Positions 15,776-26,000 of a stretch of 64,000 nucleotides of DNA are shown piece by piece (positions within the stretch are counted from its first letter, which is position 1; each line of letters begins with the position of its first letter). The translations under genes and the position numbers were made by a program. Location of the stretch: positions 186,001-250,000 of the forward strand of contig NZ_VCRA01000007.1 of NCBI RefSeq assembly GCF_005938385.1, read 5' to 3'. The notes beneath the pieces were generated by a model, which was given only the letters and a program-made list of their open reading frames with translations, had not been told where the DNA came from and made no database searches. Origin of the DNA: Paenibacillus mesophilus. Its GTDB lineage: Bacteria; Bacillota; Bacilli; Paenibacillales; NBRC-103111.

Positions 15776-16837
15776 CTATAAGTTATACAGCGCCTTGGCG
15801 TTGTCGTAAAAAATTTTACGTCTCGCTTCCGGACGAAGCTTCTTCAATATTTCCGTCGGCATATCGTTGTCCCAATGCGGGTAGTCGGTCGAAAACATCA
15901 GGAAGTTTTCGGCGTCGATCATGTCGAAGATCGAGATCAGCTGCTTCGGATCGTCGGGCTCCTCGATCGGCTGGGTCGACAGGAAGCAATGGTCGCGAAT
16001 GTATTCGCTCGGCAGCCGCTTCAGCCACGGCATCGTTTCGCGAAGCTGCTTGTAATATTTGTCGAGCTGCCACATCAGGCCCGGCAGCCAGGCGATGCCG
16101 CCCTCCAGCAGAACGAATTTCAAGTTCGGAAATTTCTCGAATACGCCCTCGCATATAAGGCTGGTCGTATGCGTGATATAGTTTTGCGACAAGCTGGTGT
16201 GCCATTCCAAGTACCGCGTCGGATAGCCGTGCCCCGTCGGCGGCGGCATCCCTCCCATTCCTTCCGTGCCAGGATGGATGGCGACTGGGAGCCCGTGCCG
16301 TTCGGCCGCTTCGTAGATCGGGTGGAATTGCCGCTGACCGAGCGGGGCGCGCTGGCCGCTGCCCATGATGACCCCTACCATCTTTGGATGATCGGCCATC
16401 CGTTCGATTTCCCTCGCGGCCAATATCGGATCGTGCGCGGAGACAAGGATCGAACCCCGGTAATGAGGATGCTTGGACAGCCAATGCTCAACCAGATGAT
16501 CGTTGTACGCTGAAGCTATCGCGGCGGCAAAATCCGGATCGTGCAGGTTGGAGACACTCATCATGTCGCCTGTCAGAATCACATATTCGATATTGTACGG
16601 TTCCAGCAGGTCGGTGACGATAAAATCCGGATCGGAAGCCGTCGGATCGCCGGTAGGCGGTCTGCAATCTTGACGGACAACCCCGATCGGGTTATGCAGG
16701 TTCAGGCTGGCCCCGCCCGAACCGAGCTTCGCGTACCGCGATTTCCACGGCTCCTTCATGTAGGGAAGAAGGTTTTTCCCGCTCCTTAAAGTCTGGTGTA
16801 CATCGACGTCAATCACTTTCATCGCTTCGCTTCTCAT
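15776..16837 (-). CDS. Amidohydrolase family 2 protein (ACMSD-like)
   Basis: The 353-residue protein has the metal-site segments of amidohydrolase-related TIM barrels: IDVDVH at the start, VAIHPG near residue 180 and FSTDYPHWD near 310. ACMSD-like members decarboxylate or hydrolyse carboxylated aromatics with a divalent metal. It is a close paralogue of the upstream gene; both share RFHPIYEAAERHGLP or nearly so and PEARxKIxYDNA at the end. AAGGAG overlaps the end of the upstream gene and stands 12 bp before the ATG. The Rieske gene follows. Substrate unknown. Confidence 0.88.
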   Translation of the reverse strand: MRSEAMKVIDVDVHQTLRSGKNLLPYMKEPWKSRYAKLGSGGASLNLHNPIGVVRQDCRPPTGDPTASDPDFIVTDLLEPYNIEYVILTGDMMSVSNLHDPDFAAAIASAYNDHLVEHWLSKHPHYRGSILVSAHDPILAAREIERMADHPKMVGVIMGSGQRAPLGQRQFHPIYEAAERHGLPVAIHPGTEGMGGMPPPTGHGYPTRYLEWHTSLSQNYITHTTSLICEGVFEKFPNLKFVLLEGGIAWLPGLMWQLDKYYKQLRETMPWLKRLPSEYIRDHCFLSTQPIEEPDDPKQLISIFDMIDAENFLMFSTDYPHWDNDMPTEILKKLRPEARRKIFYDNAKALYNL

Positions 16838-16855
16838 CGGACCGCACAGCTCCTT

Positions 16856-17902
16856 TCACAGTCGGTACAGCTTCTTGGCGTTGTCGTAATATATTTTTTG
16901 CCGGGCTTCCGGGCGGAGATTGTTTAGCAGGCCGGTCTGAATGTCGTTATCATAGTTAGGGTAATCGCTTGAAAACATGAGGATATTCTCGGCGTCGATG
17001 ATTTCGAACAGTTTCAGCATATGCTCCGGATTGCCCGAATCCTCCATCGGCTGGGTGGAGAACCGAAAATGGTCGCGGATATATTCGCTGGGAAACCTCT
17101 TCAGCCAAGGAACCGTGGACCGCAGCCCTTTGTAATTTTTATCGAGACGCCAGATCAGATGCGGCAGCCACGAGATTCCGCCTCCGAGCATCGCGAATTT
17201 CAATCCGGGATATTTCTCGGGTACGCCTTCACAGACGAGGCTGATCATATGTCCCAGGAAGCTCTGGGAAATGCGCATCTGATATTCCAGAAAATGAGTC
17301 GGATAACCGGCCGGTGTCGGCGGCGGGGTTCCGCCAGCACCGTCTGCGCCCGGATGAATCGCGATAGGCAGTCCATGGCGCTCCGCCGCTTCGTAGATTG
17401 GATGAAACCGGCGTTGACCGAGCAAAGCCGGTTGGGCTGTGCTTAGTACAACAGCCGCCATCTGCGGGCAATCGGCCATCCGGTCGATTTCTCCCGCCGC
17501 GAGATAGGGGTCCTGCGTCGCGACGACGATCGAGCCGCGGAAGGACGGATGCTTGGGCAGCCAATGTTCGGCCATGTAATCGTTATAGGCCGAAGCGACG
17601 GCGGCCGCATGATCCGGGTCCAGTAAAGCCGATACGTCCATCATGCCGCCGGTCATAATCGCATATTCGATGTGGAGCGGCTCGATCAAATGTTGGACGA
17701 GATACTCCGCATCGGAAGCGGCCGGCCCTCCCGCAGGGGGGATGCAATTGCTTCTCAGCCTATTGATCAGGGACGGATAGCCGCTCGCCGGCAGCCCGAC
17801 CCCCTGCGATTTCCATGGCTCGGGCAAATAACGATTAAGATCTTTCGGATTTTTCAACGCGTTGTGCACGTCTACATCAATGATTCTCATATCCGCATTC
17901 AT
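16856..17902 (-). CDS. Amidohydrolase family 2 protein, tandem paralogue
   Basis: The 348-residue protein has IDVDVH, IAIHPGADGAGG and FSSDYPNYD at positions equivalent to the metal ligands of amidohydrolase 2 enzymes. It is the first gene of the operon amidohydrolase-amidohydrolase-Rieske. GGAGGGAGG lies about 11 bp before the ATG. The promoter region at 17974-18041 carries a bipartite motif also found before the lipoprotein gene at 20295. Tandem copies suggest two related substrates or a two-subunit enzyme; this is inference. Confidence 0.88.
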   Translation of the reverse strand: MNADMRIIDVDVHNALKNPKDLNRYLPEPWKSQGVGLPASGYPSLINRLRSNCIPPAGGPAASDAEYLVQHLIEPLHIEYAIMTGGMMDVSALLDPDHAAAVASAYNDYMAEHWLPKHPSFRGSIVVATQDPYLAAGEIDRMADCPQMAAVVLSTAQPALLGQRRFHPIYEAAERHGLPIAIHPGADGAGGTPPPTPAGYPTHFLEYQMRISQSFLGHMISLVCEGVPEKYPGLKFAMLGGGISWLPHLIWRLDKNYKGLRSTVPWLKRFPSEYIRDHFRFSTQPMEDSGNPEHMLKLFEIIDAENILMFSSDYPNYDNDIQTGLLNNLRPEARQKIYYDNAKKLYRL

Positions 17903-17973
17903 GGATGGTGATGCCTCCCTCCGAATAACCGTGCCTGGAAAACCTGGTTTTGTTGAGCTCTGTTCATATTTTT

Positions 17974-18041
17974 ATTGTAATTCGCCGGAAATACGATTAC
18001 GATTGGTAATCATGTCATTATATGAGTAATTCTTCGATTTT
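17974..18041 (-). promoter_or_regulatory. Bipartite AraC-type operator and -10 box before amidohydrolase operon
   Basis: Read on the minus strand, AAAATCGAAGAATTACT (18041-18025) is followed after 11 bp by ATGATTACCAATCG (18013-18000). Another 20 bp downstream is the -10-like TACAAT (17979-17974). The same two words with the same 11- and 20-bp spacings occur at 20428-20361. Two sites lying this close to a -10 box without a clear -35 fit an AraC activator, most simply the product of the adjacent gene at 18070. Confidence 0.72.
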
Positions 18042-18069
18042 TTACTTACAGGATGGAGGCTGCATGCAG

Positions 18070-18879
18070 ATGAAGATCGATAACATCGCCTTTCAACCCG
18101 GCATGAATGGCAGCTGGACGGTTCCTTTGCATAAGACCGTGCATCATATCCTGCTACTCGTCACGAAGGGGGTTGCCATATACCGCTTCGGCGACCAGAC
18201 GGTCCGGGTTCACAAAGGCGAAGGACTGTTTTTCCCGCAAGGCAGCCTTCGTTCGGCGGAGAGCGACCTGAAGGATCCTACGCAGATGTATTCCGCCCAT
18301 TTCCGGGATATACCGGACGAAGAAGTCCCCGACTGCAGCGGCGAACGCTTCATTCATTTCAGGCCGCTCGGCTACGACTACCTCAAGCAAAGATTTTCCA
18401 TGCTGAACGAATGCTGGCTAGGCAAAATGCCGAGCTACGAGCTCATTGCCCGCGGCATTCTGTACGAGATTCTGGGCATCGTCCTGCGCGAGCTGTCCGG
18501 AAGCTCCCATTCCAGCTCCCGCCGCAGTCTGGCGCTCCGTATCCATCAATACATCGTGCAGCGTTACCGCGAGCCGCTGAAGCTTAACGAGCTGGCTCAG
18601 GCGGTGGACCGGTCTCCGACTTACGTCTCCACCGTATTCAGAGAGGTGACGGGGCGGACGCCCGTGGAGTATATGCACGAGGTCCGGATTTCCGCAGCAC
18701 GCGAGCTGCTGCTGACCAATAGCATGACGATCAGCGAAATATCCGAATCGCTCGGGTACTGCGATCCGACGTATTTCAACCACATGTACAAAAAAATTGT
18801 AGGTCATCCGCCTTCCCATACGTTAAAGCTGCAGCATTTGAACGAAGCGGCGGCGAAAGCGGCAATCCGGATGCCTTAA
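18070..18879 (+). CDS. AraC family transcriptional regulator
   Basis: The protein (269 residues from this start) has an N-terminal sensor domain (HHILLLVTKGVAIYRFGDQTV) and a C-terminal AraC domain with KLNELAQAVDRSPTYVSTVF and ISEISESLGYCDPTYFNHMYKK. GGAGG at 18055-18059 places the start at ATG 18070, with 18064 possible. An open frame from 18022 is rejected because it would translate the shared operator motif. It is divergent from the amidohydrolase operon and convergent with the lipoprotein gene. Both of those have the matching operator. Confidence 0.9.
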   Translation: MKIDNIAFQPGMNGSWTVPLHKTVHHILLLVTKGVAIYRFGDQTVRVHKGEGLFFPQGSLRSAESDLKDPTQMYSAHFRDIPDEEVPDCSGERFIHFRPLGYDYLKQRFSMLNECWLGKMPSYELIARGILYEILGIVLRELSGSSHSSSRRSLALRIHQYIVQRYREPLKLNELAQAVDRSPTYVSTVFREVTGRTPVEYMHEVRISAARELLLTNSMTISEISESLGYCDPTYFNHMYKKIVGHPPSHTLKLQHLNEAAAKAAIRMP

Positions 18880-18892
18880 CGGAAAGTAGCCG

Positions 18893-18935
18893 CTGCCGGC
18901 ATACGTCTGATGCGTTCGCCGGCAACGGTTTTCGT
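18893..18935. terminator. Possible terminator between convergent genes
   Basis: TGCCGGC at 18895-18901 and GCCGGCA at 18919-18925 form a stem between the AraC gene and the lipoprotein gene. The following ACGGTTTTCG is only weakly T-rich. Confidence 0.4.
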
Positions 18936-18966
18936 CGACTGTATTCAACCCGATAAAGCGCTTAAC

Positions 18967-20295
18967 CTACTTCATCATAACGATCTGTTCTTCGATTTTC
19001 TTATTCGCTTCCTGCTCATAATCCCTGAGCGCCGTATTCAAGTCCTTCGCGCCGGTCACTACGCTGCTGAACGCGTTAAGCAGGCTGGCGTCGGCAATCG
19101 AGTAATAGCGGGAGTAGGCGGGCGCCGGCGCGAGCTTATCCGGGAAGAAAGCCGCGACGTTTTTACCGGCGTAGTTTTTGTTGTTTTTCCCGAAAGCTTC
19201 CTGAACCGCCTTGTCTTTAATAACCGGGGTGAAGCCTTCCTTGGCCAGCTCGATTTGGGCTTCCACCGTCGTCAAGTAAGCGCTTACCTCAAATGCCTGC
19301 TTTTTGTGCTTGCTCTTGCTCATGATGTAGAGGAAATACGGGTCGGCCGCGGGAGCCACGCCTTTCGCGTCGGAATAATACGGCAGCGATACGGCGTCCC
19401 AGTTCAAGTTGTCCGGCAGCCTTCTGGACACGTTCGTGAAATGCGGATACATCGCCAAAGTCTGGTCTTTGAAAAACATATTTTCAAGCTCTCCGCCTTT
19501 GCTCATCACCGCGTTCGCCTCGTAGCTCGGAATCCGGAAAAATCTGGAGAAGTTGTCGAACACGCGTCTCGTCTTCTCGTCCGAGACCGCTTTATTCGTC
19601 GCCGGATCGACCAGGGACAACGGAATTTGGCTCGTTTTGTAATGAAAAAGCATATTCGTGCCGAGCCCGTAATATTTTTTGCCGCCATCCGTGCGGCTCA
19701 TCTTGACCGCCAAGTCGTAAGTTTCGTCCCACGTCATGCCCATCTTGGGATAACCGACGGCAAATTTGTCGAACAAATCGCGGTTATACAGCAGGAACGG
19801 GATTTGGACGAATACCGGCAAAGCGTACAGGCCGCCCTTGGCGATATCTCTCTGCATATTGATAATGGACGGATCGAACCGGCTCAAATCGAATTTGCTT
19901 TCTTTGACAAGGCCGGATATGTCGTACTCGAGCCCGTATTTCAATACAAAGTCGGCCGTGCCGGATGTCGTGACGAGCATAAGATCGATTTGATCTCCGG
20001 AAGCGACCAAATCGCCGAGGGTCACCTTCGAACCGGCCACCTGTATAAATTTGGGGCTAATATGAGGAAATTTCTTCTTGATCGGATTGCCGTAGAGCGC
20101 CCAGAACATCTCCTCGGTCCAGTTGCTCTGTCCCGCATGGAAGACGAGCTCGATCGGCTGCTCCGCTTGCTTCGTATTGCCCGGATCTTTCGCATTGCCC
20201 GCTTCGCCGTTTTTCTTGTTTGTGCCGCAGGCCGCGACCATCGCCCCGCTCATGCCGAGCAGCGCTATCAACGCACAGCTTCCCAACAAATTCAT
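18967..20295 (-). CDS. Extracellular solute-binding lipoprotein
   Basis: The 442-residue protein has a lipoprotein signal peptide with lipobox AACG and lipidated Cys23, then a Gly/Asn/Lys-rich linker. The body matches family-1 type solute-binding proteins of ABC importers (LLYNRDLFDKFAVGYPKMGMTWDETYDLA). Typical targets are oligosaccharides. No permease or ATPase gene is adjacent. The last segment, AKDLNTALRDYEQEANKKIEE, recurs almost unchanged in the two other orphan lipoproteins of the window at 45237 and 55233. GGGGGG lies 5 bp before the ATG. The shared operator upstream links its control to the amidohydrolase operon. Confidence 0.9.
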   Translation of the reverse strand: MNLLGSCALIALLGMSGAMVAACGTNKKNGEAGNAKDPGNTKQAEQPIELVFHAGQSNWTEEMFWALYGNPIKKKFPHISPKFIQVAGSKVTLGDLVASGDQIDLMLVTTSGTADFVLKYGLEYDISGLVKESKFDLSRFDPSIINMQRDIAKGGLYALPVFVQIPFLLYNRDLFDKFAVGYPKMGMTWDETYDLAVKMSRTDGGKKYYGLGTNMLFHYKTSQIPLSLVDPATNKAVSDEKTRRVFDNFSRFFRIPSYEANAVMSKGGELENMFFKDQTLAMYPHFTNVSRRLPDNLNWDAVSLPYYSDAKGVAPAADPYFLYIMSKSKHKKQAFEVSAYLTTVEAQIELAKEGFTPVIKDKAVQEAFGKNNKNYAGKNVAAFFPDKLAPAPAYSRYYSIADASLLNAFSSVVTGAKDLNTALRDYEQEANKKIEEQIVMMK

Positions 20296-20360
20296 GGTAT
20301 CCCCCCGAGTGGTGAATAGTTTTCGATATGATCGTAACGCTTCATATCGAATACACCTTT

Positions 20361-20428
20361 ATTGTAATGGGAAGGTGTGGGGGTTTCGATTGGTGATCAT
20401 TCGTTTTTATTAGTAATTCTTCGATTTT
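20361..20428 (-). promoter_or_regulatory. Bipartite AraC-type operator and -10 box before lipoprotein gene
   Basis: On the minus strand AAAATCGAAGAATTACT (20428-20412), 11 bp, ATGATCACCAATCG (20400-20387), 20 bp, TACAAT (20366-20361). It matches the site at 18041-17974 in both words and both spacings, while the spacers themselves differ. The -10 box is about 65 bp before the lipoprotein start codon. The rest of the 353-bp gap is AT-rich and includes TATAAT at 20588-20593, a possible -10 for the plus-strand hydrolase. Confidence 0.72.
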
Positions 20429-20648
20429 GTAATCGCTATCAAAAGGGGTTCATTCGGGCAATCACTTATCGTCCCGGCGGCAACCGGATCGATTTTGGGC
20501 GATTCTTCGATTTGCTTATCAACATCGATATTATCTTCACCAAGACAATTATATATGATATAGTAAATATATTATTTGATGAATGTATATAATCTAACGA
20601 ATTCTATCGAATAACGGGCAGGAACAGCCGCCTGCACAGGAGGAAAAC

Positions 20649-22766
20649 ATGGGAGAGCGAAATTACGAATTCAGAAACCGGTTGGACGTCGTTCACAAGC
20701 CGAACCGTATCAACCCGGCGCTGCAACCGGAGGCGGACGAGTGCCGCATCGGCGACGGATGGCAGATCGTCATTAGCGAGGATGCGAGCCCGCTTGTCGT
20801 CCATGTCGCCAAAGATTTGCAGGATTATTTCTTCGCCAGCATGAGTTGCTCCCTGCTGCTTCGACGTTCTTCCGATATCGGCGATGTCGCCGAGAATGGA
20901 GAGCGGGTTATCGTGCTGGCCGAGAAGGCGCAGCTTCCCGGTTACGGCGAGTCTTTGCATAAAGCCCGCAGCTACCGCATCGTCGCGGATGGGGACAACA
21001 TCGTCATCTGCGGTTTCGACGAGCGCGGAGCCGGACAAGGAAGCTACTATCTGGAAGACTTGATGAATCTTCGCGAAGCCCCGTTCGTCAAGCAGCAGGA
21101 TACGGTGCGCGAGCCGGTATTCTCGCCGCGGATGATCCATTCCGGATGGGGACTGGACGTCTACCCCGATGCTCACCTGAATGCGATGGCCCATGCCGGT
21201 ATCGACGCGATACTCGTCTTCGTGAAGGACATCGATCAGACGCCGTTCGGCTACCTCGACTTCAATCACGTGATCGACCGGGCCGCCCTGCACGGGCTCG
21301 ACGTATACATGTACAGCTATTTGCAGAGCAAGAAGCATCCCGACGATCCGGATGCCGAAGTTTACTATGATAGCACATACGGGCGGATTATGGAGAAATA
21401 TCCGCGCTTCAAGGGGATCATTTTCGTCGGGGAATCGTGCGAATTTCCGAGCAAGGACCCGAACACGACAGGCATGCTCCGATTGGAATGGCCGAAGGAC
21501 AAACCGAGAACGAAGCCTTCTCCCGGCTGGTGGCCTTGCACCGATTATCCGCAATGGCTCGATATGATCAAGAAAGTGACGCGCAAGCACAATCCCGACC
21601 TCGATATCGTCTTCTGGACCTATAACTGGGGCTACGCGCCGGAGGAGGAGCGGCTTCGCCTGATCCAGTCGCTGCCGACCGATATTTCGTTGATGGCCAC
21701 CTTCGAAATGTTCGAGAAGTTCGAGCGCGATGGCGTCATTCATACTTGCGTCGATTATACCGCTTCCTTCGCCGGGCCGGGCAAATATTTCGCCAGCGAG
21801 GCGAAAGCCGCCCACGAACGGGGAATCCGGCTGTATACGATGGCCAATACCGGCGGACTGAGCTGGGATATCGGCGTCATTCCCTACGAGCCGATCCCTT
21901 ACCAATGGGCGAACCGCCACGCCGGCCTTAGGCGGGCTCACGACGATTGGGGACTCGTCGGACTTATGGAATCGCATCATTTCGGCTGGTGGCCGTCGTT
22001 TGTCAGCGACTTGACCAAATGGGCTTACTGGACCCCGAGTCCATCGTCCGAAGAGACGTTCGCGGCCGTGGCGAAGCGCGATTTCAGCCCGGAAGCGGCG
22101 CCTCATGTGCTCGAAGCTTGGAAGCATTGGAGCGAGGGCATCCGGCACTACATTCCGACCAATTACGACCAATACGGGCCGTTCCGAATCGGACCTTCAT
22201 ATCCGCTTGTTTTCCGGGAACCGGCTTATGTCCCGCAAGCGTGGTACGCCCACTTTGGCAGCAATAACCGGATTGTCACTACCGCCTACAGCCCGAGAAC
22301 CGATCACGAGAACAATTTACGCGTCAATGTGGAGATTGCGAGCCTGGAGAAAATGGCTGATTACTGGCACCGAGGCAATGCTGCCCTGGAGCAAGCGATA
22401 GCGCTCATTCCGGAGAGCAAGCTCCCCGACGCCAATTTGCTCCTTGGACTAAACCGCTTCATCCACCGCTGCGTGCTGACCGCGATCCATACGAAGCAGT
22501 GGTGGAAGCTGAAGCAGAGTCTTCTTCAGGAACAGGATCCGGCGCAAGCCGAGGCGATCGCCCAAGGCATGGTGCAAGTCGCCGAGCGGGAAATCGCCAA
22601 TGCGGAAGCGACGATCCCGCTCACGGAAGCCGACTCCCGACTCGGCTGGGAGCCCTCGATGGAATATATGACCGATCCGGAGCATCTTCAGTGGAAAATT
22701 GCCCAAGTACGCCATGTTTTGGACCACGAGCTGCCTGAATATTTGAAGTCGAAAGTCCACGCCTGA
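20649..22766 (+). CDS. Large glycoside-hydrolase-like protein (GH20/GH67-type N-domain)
   Basis: The 705-residue protein begins with a region like the N-terminal alpha/beta domain of family 20 hexosaminidases and family 67 alpha-glucuronidases (VVHVAKDLQDYF, then YRIVADGDNIVICGFDERGAGQGSYYLEDLM). A probable TIM-barrel domain follows at about residues 150-430, with acidic candidates in FVGESCEF and ATFEMFEKF. The C-terminal part is helical. No signal peptide is visible, so it acts in the cytoplasm on imported oligosaccharides. AGGAGG stands directly before the ATG. The exact family and substrate are unclear. Confidence 0.7.
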   Translation: MGERNYEFRNRLDVVHKPNRINPALQPEADECRIGDGWQIVISEDASPLVVHVAKDLQDYFFASMSCSLLLRRSSDIGDVAENGERVIVLAEKAQLPGYGESLHKARSYRIVADGDNIVICGFDERGAGQGSYYLEDLMNLREAPFVKQQDTVREPVFSPRMIHSGWGLDVYPDAHLNAMAHAGIDAILVFVKDIDQTPFGYLDFNHVIDRAALHGLDVYMYSYLQSKKHPDDPDAEVYYDSTYGRIMEKYPRFKGIIFVGESCEFPSKDPNTTGMLRLEWPKDKPRTKPSPGWWPCTDYPQWLDMIKKVTRKHNPDLDIVFWTYNWGYAPEEERLRLIQSLPTDISLMATFEMFEKFERDGVIHTCVDYTASFAGPGKYFASEAKAAHERGIRLYTMANTGGLSWDIGVIPYEPIPYQWANRHAGLRRAHDDWGLVGLMESHHFGWWPSFVSDLTKWAYWTPSPSSEETFAAVAKRDFSPEAAPHVLEAWKHWSEGIRHYIPTNYDQYGPFRIGPSYPLVFREPAYVPQAWYAHFGSNNRIVTTAYSPRTDHENNLRVNVEIASLEKMADYWHRGNAALEQAIALIPESKLPDANLLLGLNRFIHRCVLTAIHTKQWWKLKQSLLQEQDPAQAEAIAQGMVQVAEREIANAEATIPLTEADSRLGWEPSMEYMTDPEHLQWKIAQVRHVLDHELPEYLKSKVHA

Positions 22767-22790
22767 TCCGATCCGTCCGCACCGGACGGC

Positions 22791-22836
22791 AAAATCCCCG
22801 GCTGTTCGCCTTGAACAAGCCGGGGATTTTTTCAAT
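22791..22836 (+). terminator. Rho-independent terminator after the glycoside hydrolase
   Basis: AAAATCCCCGGC-TGTTC and GAACA-AGCCGGGGATTTTTT form a long GC-rich stem ending in a T-run, 25 bp after the stop codon. Confidence 0.9.
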
Positions 22837-23034
22837 GATTCGCATAATGACTCGTCCTGAAGCTGCCGCCTCAGACGTCAGCGCGTTGTGAGGGAATGGA
22901 CAAGGCTGCCCGTCGACTTTCCGTAACGGCATATTTTCCAGTGTAGGGAGCAGTACCTGTTCAAATGAGCCGGATCCTGGCTCCGTTACAGTTTGAGCGC
23001 ATTACAAAAGGATCCTTAACGCTTTGGTTCACAA

Positions 23035-23078
23035 AAAAATCCCCCTCACGGTCGTCATGCCAAATACCGGAGGGGAGT
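23035..23078 (-). terminator. Rho-independent terminator after GH44
   Basis: On the minus strand CTCCCCTC...GAGGGGGA with an inner GGT/ACC pairing is followed by TTTTTTT. It lies just past the GH44 stop codon. Between it and the plus-strand terminator at 22791 the 320-bp gap shows nothing else. Confidence 0.7.
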
Positions 23079-23086
23079 ATGAGGAA

Positions 23087-26000
23087 TTATTTAAGATCAG
23101 CAGCTCGGAGCACGATATGTGCCACCGTCAGTTTCGGAACGTTAAGCGTAAAGCTGTTGCCGTTGATCGAAGCGATGCCCGCCCTTTCCTGGATAATCGG
23201 GCTTTCGCTGTCGTAAGCCCACACTTGGGCCGACTTGTACGCTTCGCTCCCTTCGATTTGGAAGACGGCATTCATGTCGTAATCGAAGTTTTTGTTCATG
23301 ACGATGAGATGGAGATTGTTGTCGTTGTCCTTGAACACGGAGCCGTAGATGGAGCTGTTCTCCGCGTCGGACGTTTCGGCACGTACCGAAGTATCGCCGA
23401 ATTTGCCGTTACGGCCGTCGTAATTGTTGTAAATTTTGGCGGCTGCCGTAGAGTACGCCGTTTTCTCCGGCGCTACCATCTTCCAGTAGTTCGCCATGTA
23501 CACCCCTTGCTTGCCGAAAATGCCGATTACGTCCGCCATGGCGATGCCGCCCGAAATATGGTCTTCCCCGCCATAGTTGTATTCGGTAAATGCCAGCTTC
23601 GTGCCGGGATTATACGTGCCGATCGATTGCTTCAGCTTCGGAATGAGCGGCAGGTACGAGCTGTAGAATTCGCCGATCCAGCTGTTCTCCTTGTAGCTCG
23701 GGTCCCACAGCGAACGCGGCGCCTGCACCCGGGCTTTGTGCGTCTCCAGGTTGCTGGCCGTCCACGGATCGGAAATGCGGACGCCCCCTCCCGTCGCTTC
23801 CGGATACCAGTGAAGATCGAGCACGTCGAGCAGTCTGCGGCCTTCCTTGGCGGATTCCGCGCGCATTTTGTCCAAATAGTAATCGAGATACCAGCTGTAG
23901 CTGCCTTTGATGCTATCCCACTCCGGCTTGTTGTCCATCATCAAATATTCGCTGAAGCCGTACGACACGGGGCCGAACAGTTCGACCGTCGGGTCTACTT
24001 TTTTCACCGCTTTGGCCAGCGCGGCCGACTTGTTCAGCACCTCGACGCCGCTCGCCTGTGCCGGATGAACGTATTTGTGATTTTCCGCCCACAGCCCCGG
24101 TTCGTTGTCGATCTCCATCCCTTTAATACCCGTCGCCGAAGACGCCGGTCCGTACTTGTTCACGAGAAGGTTGACGAATTCGTCCATATACACGGCATTG
24201 TCGTTCAAATCCGGAGTCAAGCTGAACGGCGAGCCTTTAGCCGGCTTCACCTCTACCCATCTGGAATTCGGCGCCGTTTCGGTTACGGCCGTGTCGTTTT
24301 TGTCCGCCGCCACATAGCCGGCCGTCTGCAGCGTAATGAGCGTATAGGCTCCTCTTGCATTCGCTCGGTCGTGGAAAGCGGTCGCGCCGATGCCCGGAAT
24401 GTTCCATTTGGAACGATCCATAATGTTTCCGAAAAACCATGGAACATACCCGTCACTGCGCCAGCCGTCGTCTTTCCCCGCGTTGGAGGCGTTATTCTCC
24501 CAGTTGTACGTCGTCAAACGGTTGCCTCCCATCCGGAAGGAGGTCCAGTTCTCGGTGCCGGTCAATTCATCGTTCGTCCCGTAAATGTACGGGCTGATCG
24601 GAGCGCGATCGCTCTGCGGGTTCACGGTGAAGTTGACTGTGAATGGACCGGTAGGAACGTTGACGGTGCTCAGCTTCAGCAGCTCGCTCCACGGTCCGAG
24701 CGTAGTGCCGTCCTTCGCCCTGACCCGGTACGTGTGCTGCGAGCCTTTCGCCAAGCCGTCATGGGTGTAGTTTAGAGCCATGCCGACCGATTGAACGGAG
24801 CCGTCCACTTCGATATCGTAGCCCGTAATCTCTTCCTCCAGCGCCGCCCACGTAAGCCGGATCGATGTCTCGGTGCGTTCCGCTCTGACGTTGGCCGGAG
24901 CGGGCAATACTTGCTCCCCGTTCGTTCTGGCTGTCAGCAGAGAGCTCCATACGCTGTACTTGTCGCCTTTCACGGCTCTTACTTTGTACGTGTGCTTCGT
25001 TCCCGTACGCAGCCATTCATGGGTAAAGGAGGGATTGCTCACTACTTCGGCCGTTCCGTCGGCAACGATCTCGTATCCGGTTGCGCCTTCCACCGCGTCC
25101 CACGTTACGGTGATCGACGTATCGGACGGCACCGCCCTAATGTTGGCCGGGAAAGCCGGCATATCCAGCAGTACAGGCTCGACGCCCCATACGAGCTGCC
25201 CGGAAACGTAACCCGGCGCCTTATCCGCCGCGGTATAGCTCGGCGCTTGCAGGTACGAGTAATCGTTCGATTGGTTGAATACGCTCCAGTTCGTTTTGTT
25301 AAACCAAGTGGAAACCGTCGCGTACGACCCTGCGTTCAAGGTGCCCGCCTGATCGTTGAAGCCGATCTCCAGATAATGGTCGGCGTTAGCCGAAGGAATC
25401 GGCATCTTGATGAACTTCGCCGTTACATTCGACTTCGCGACCGTGCTCCAGAAGTCGATGGAAAGCGGTGCTTCTTCATCCAAAGTAAAGTAGTATCTCG
25501 CTTTGACGTCTTTTAAACTTACCGGGGATTTACCCGTATTCTCCAGCTTGAATGCAACGGTCGGCATCTGCGTGTTCAGGCTTCCACTCGTTTCCAGACT
25601 TACGCGGATGGCAGGCGTAGTTACGACCGCTGTCGTTCTCGCCGTGACGACACTGCTCCATTCGCCCGTGCCGGATGCGTTACCCGCTCTCACTTTGTAA
25701 ACATGAGCCGTATCCGGCTGCAAGCCTGTATGGGTGTAGGATGCTGACGTAAGAGGCAGGATCGTACCGTCCGCGTCGAGGTCATATCGTGTCGCTCCCG
25801 CAACCGGGTCCCACGTCAGAGTGATCGACGTCTCTCCTGCCGTCGCCTTCAAATTGGCCGGAACCGGCAGTCGAGGCTCAGTGCCGACCGTAAACTGTGC
25901 GGCCGCGCGGTTCAGGCTGTACGTTACGGTGCGGTCCGGCTTGTAAATGCCTACCTCGACTTGATACGTTCCTTGCGGAGCATCGATTGGGACCGTCCAG

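Noticed and set aside
18022..18069. Upstream start (ATG 18022) for the AraC gene
   Set aside because: It would translate the operator motif shared with 20387-20428; GGAGG at 18055 supports ATG 18070.
18910..20319. Long plus-strand ORF of 469 codons
   Set aside because: It lies antisense to a clear solute-binding lipoprotein and has no domain, ribosome site or signal; it is a shadow frame. The same applies to the long antisense frames at 20604-22172, 23024-24775, 27007-28323 and 48007-49443.
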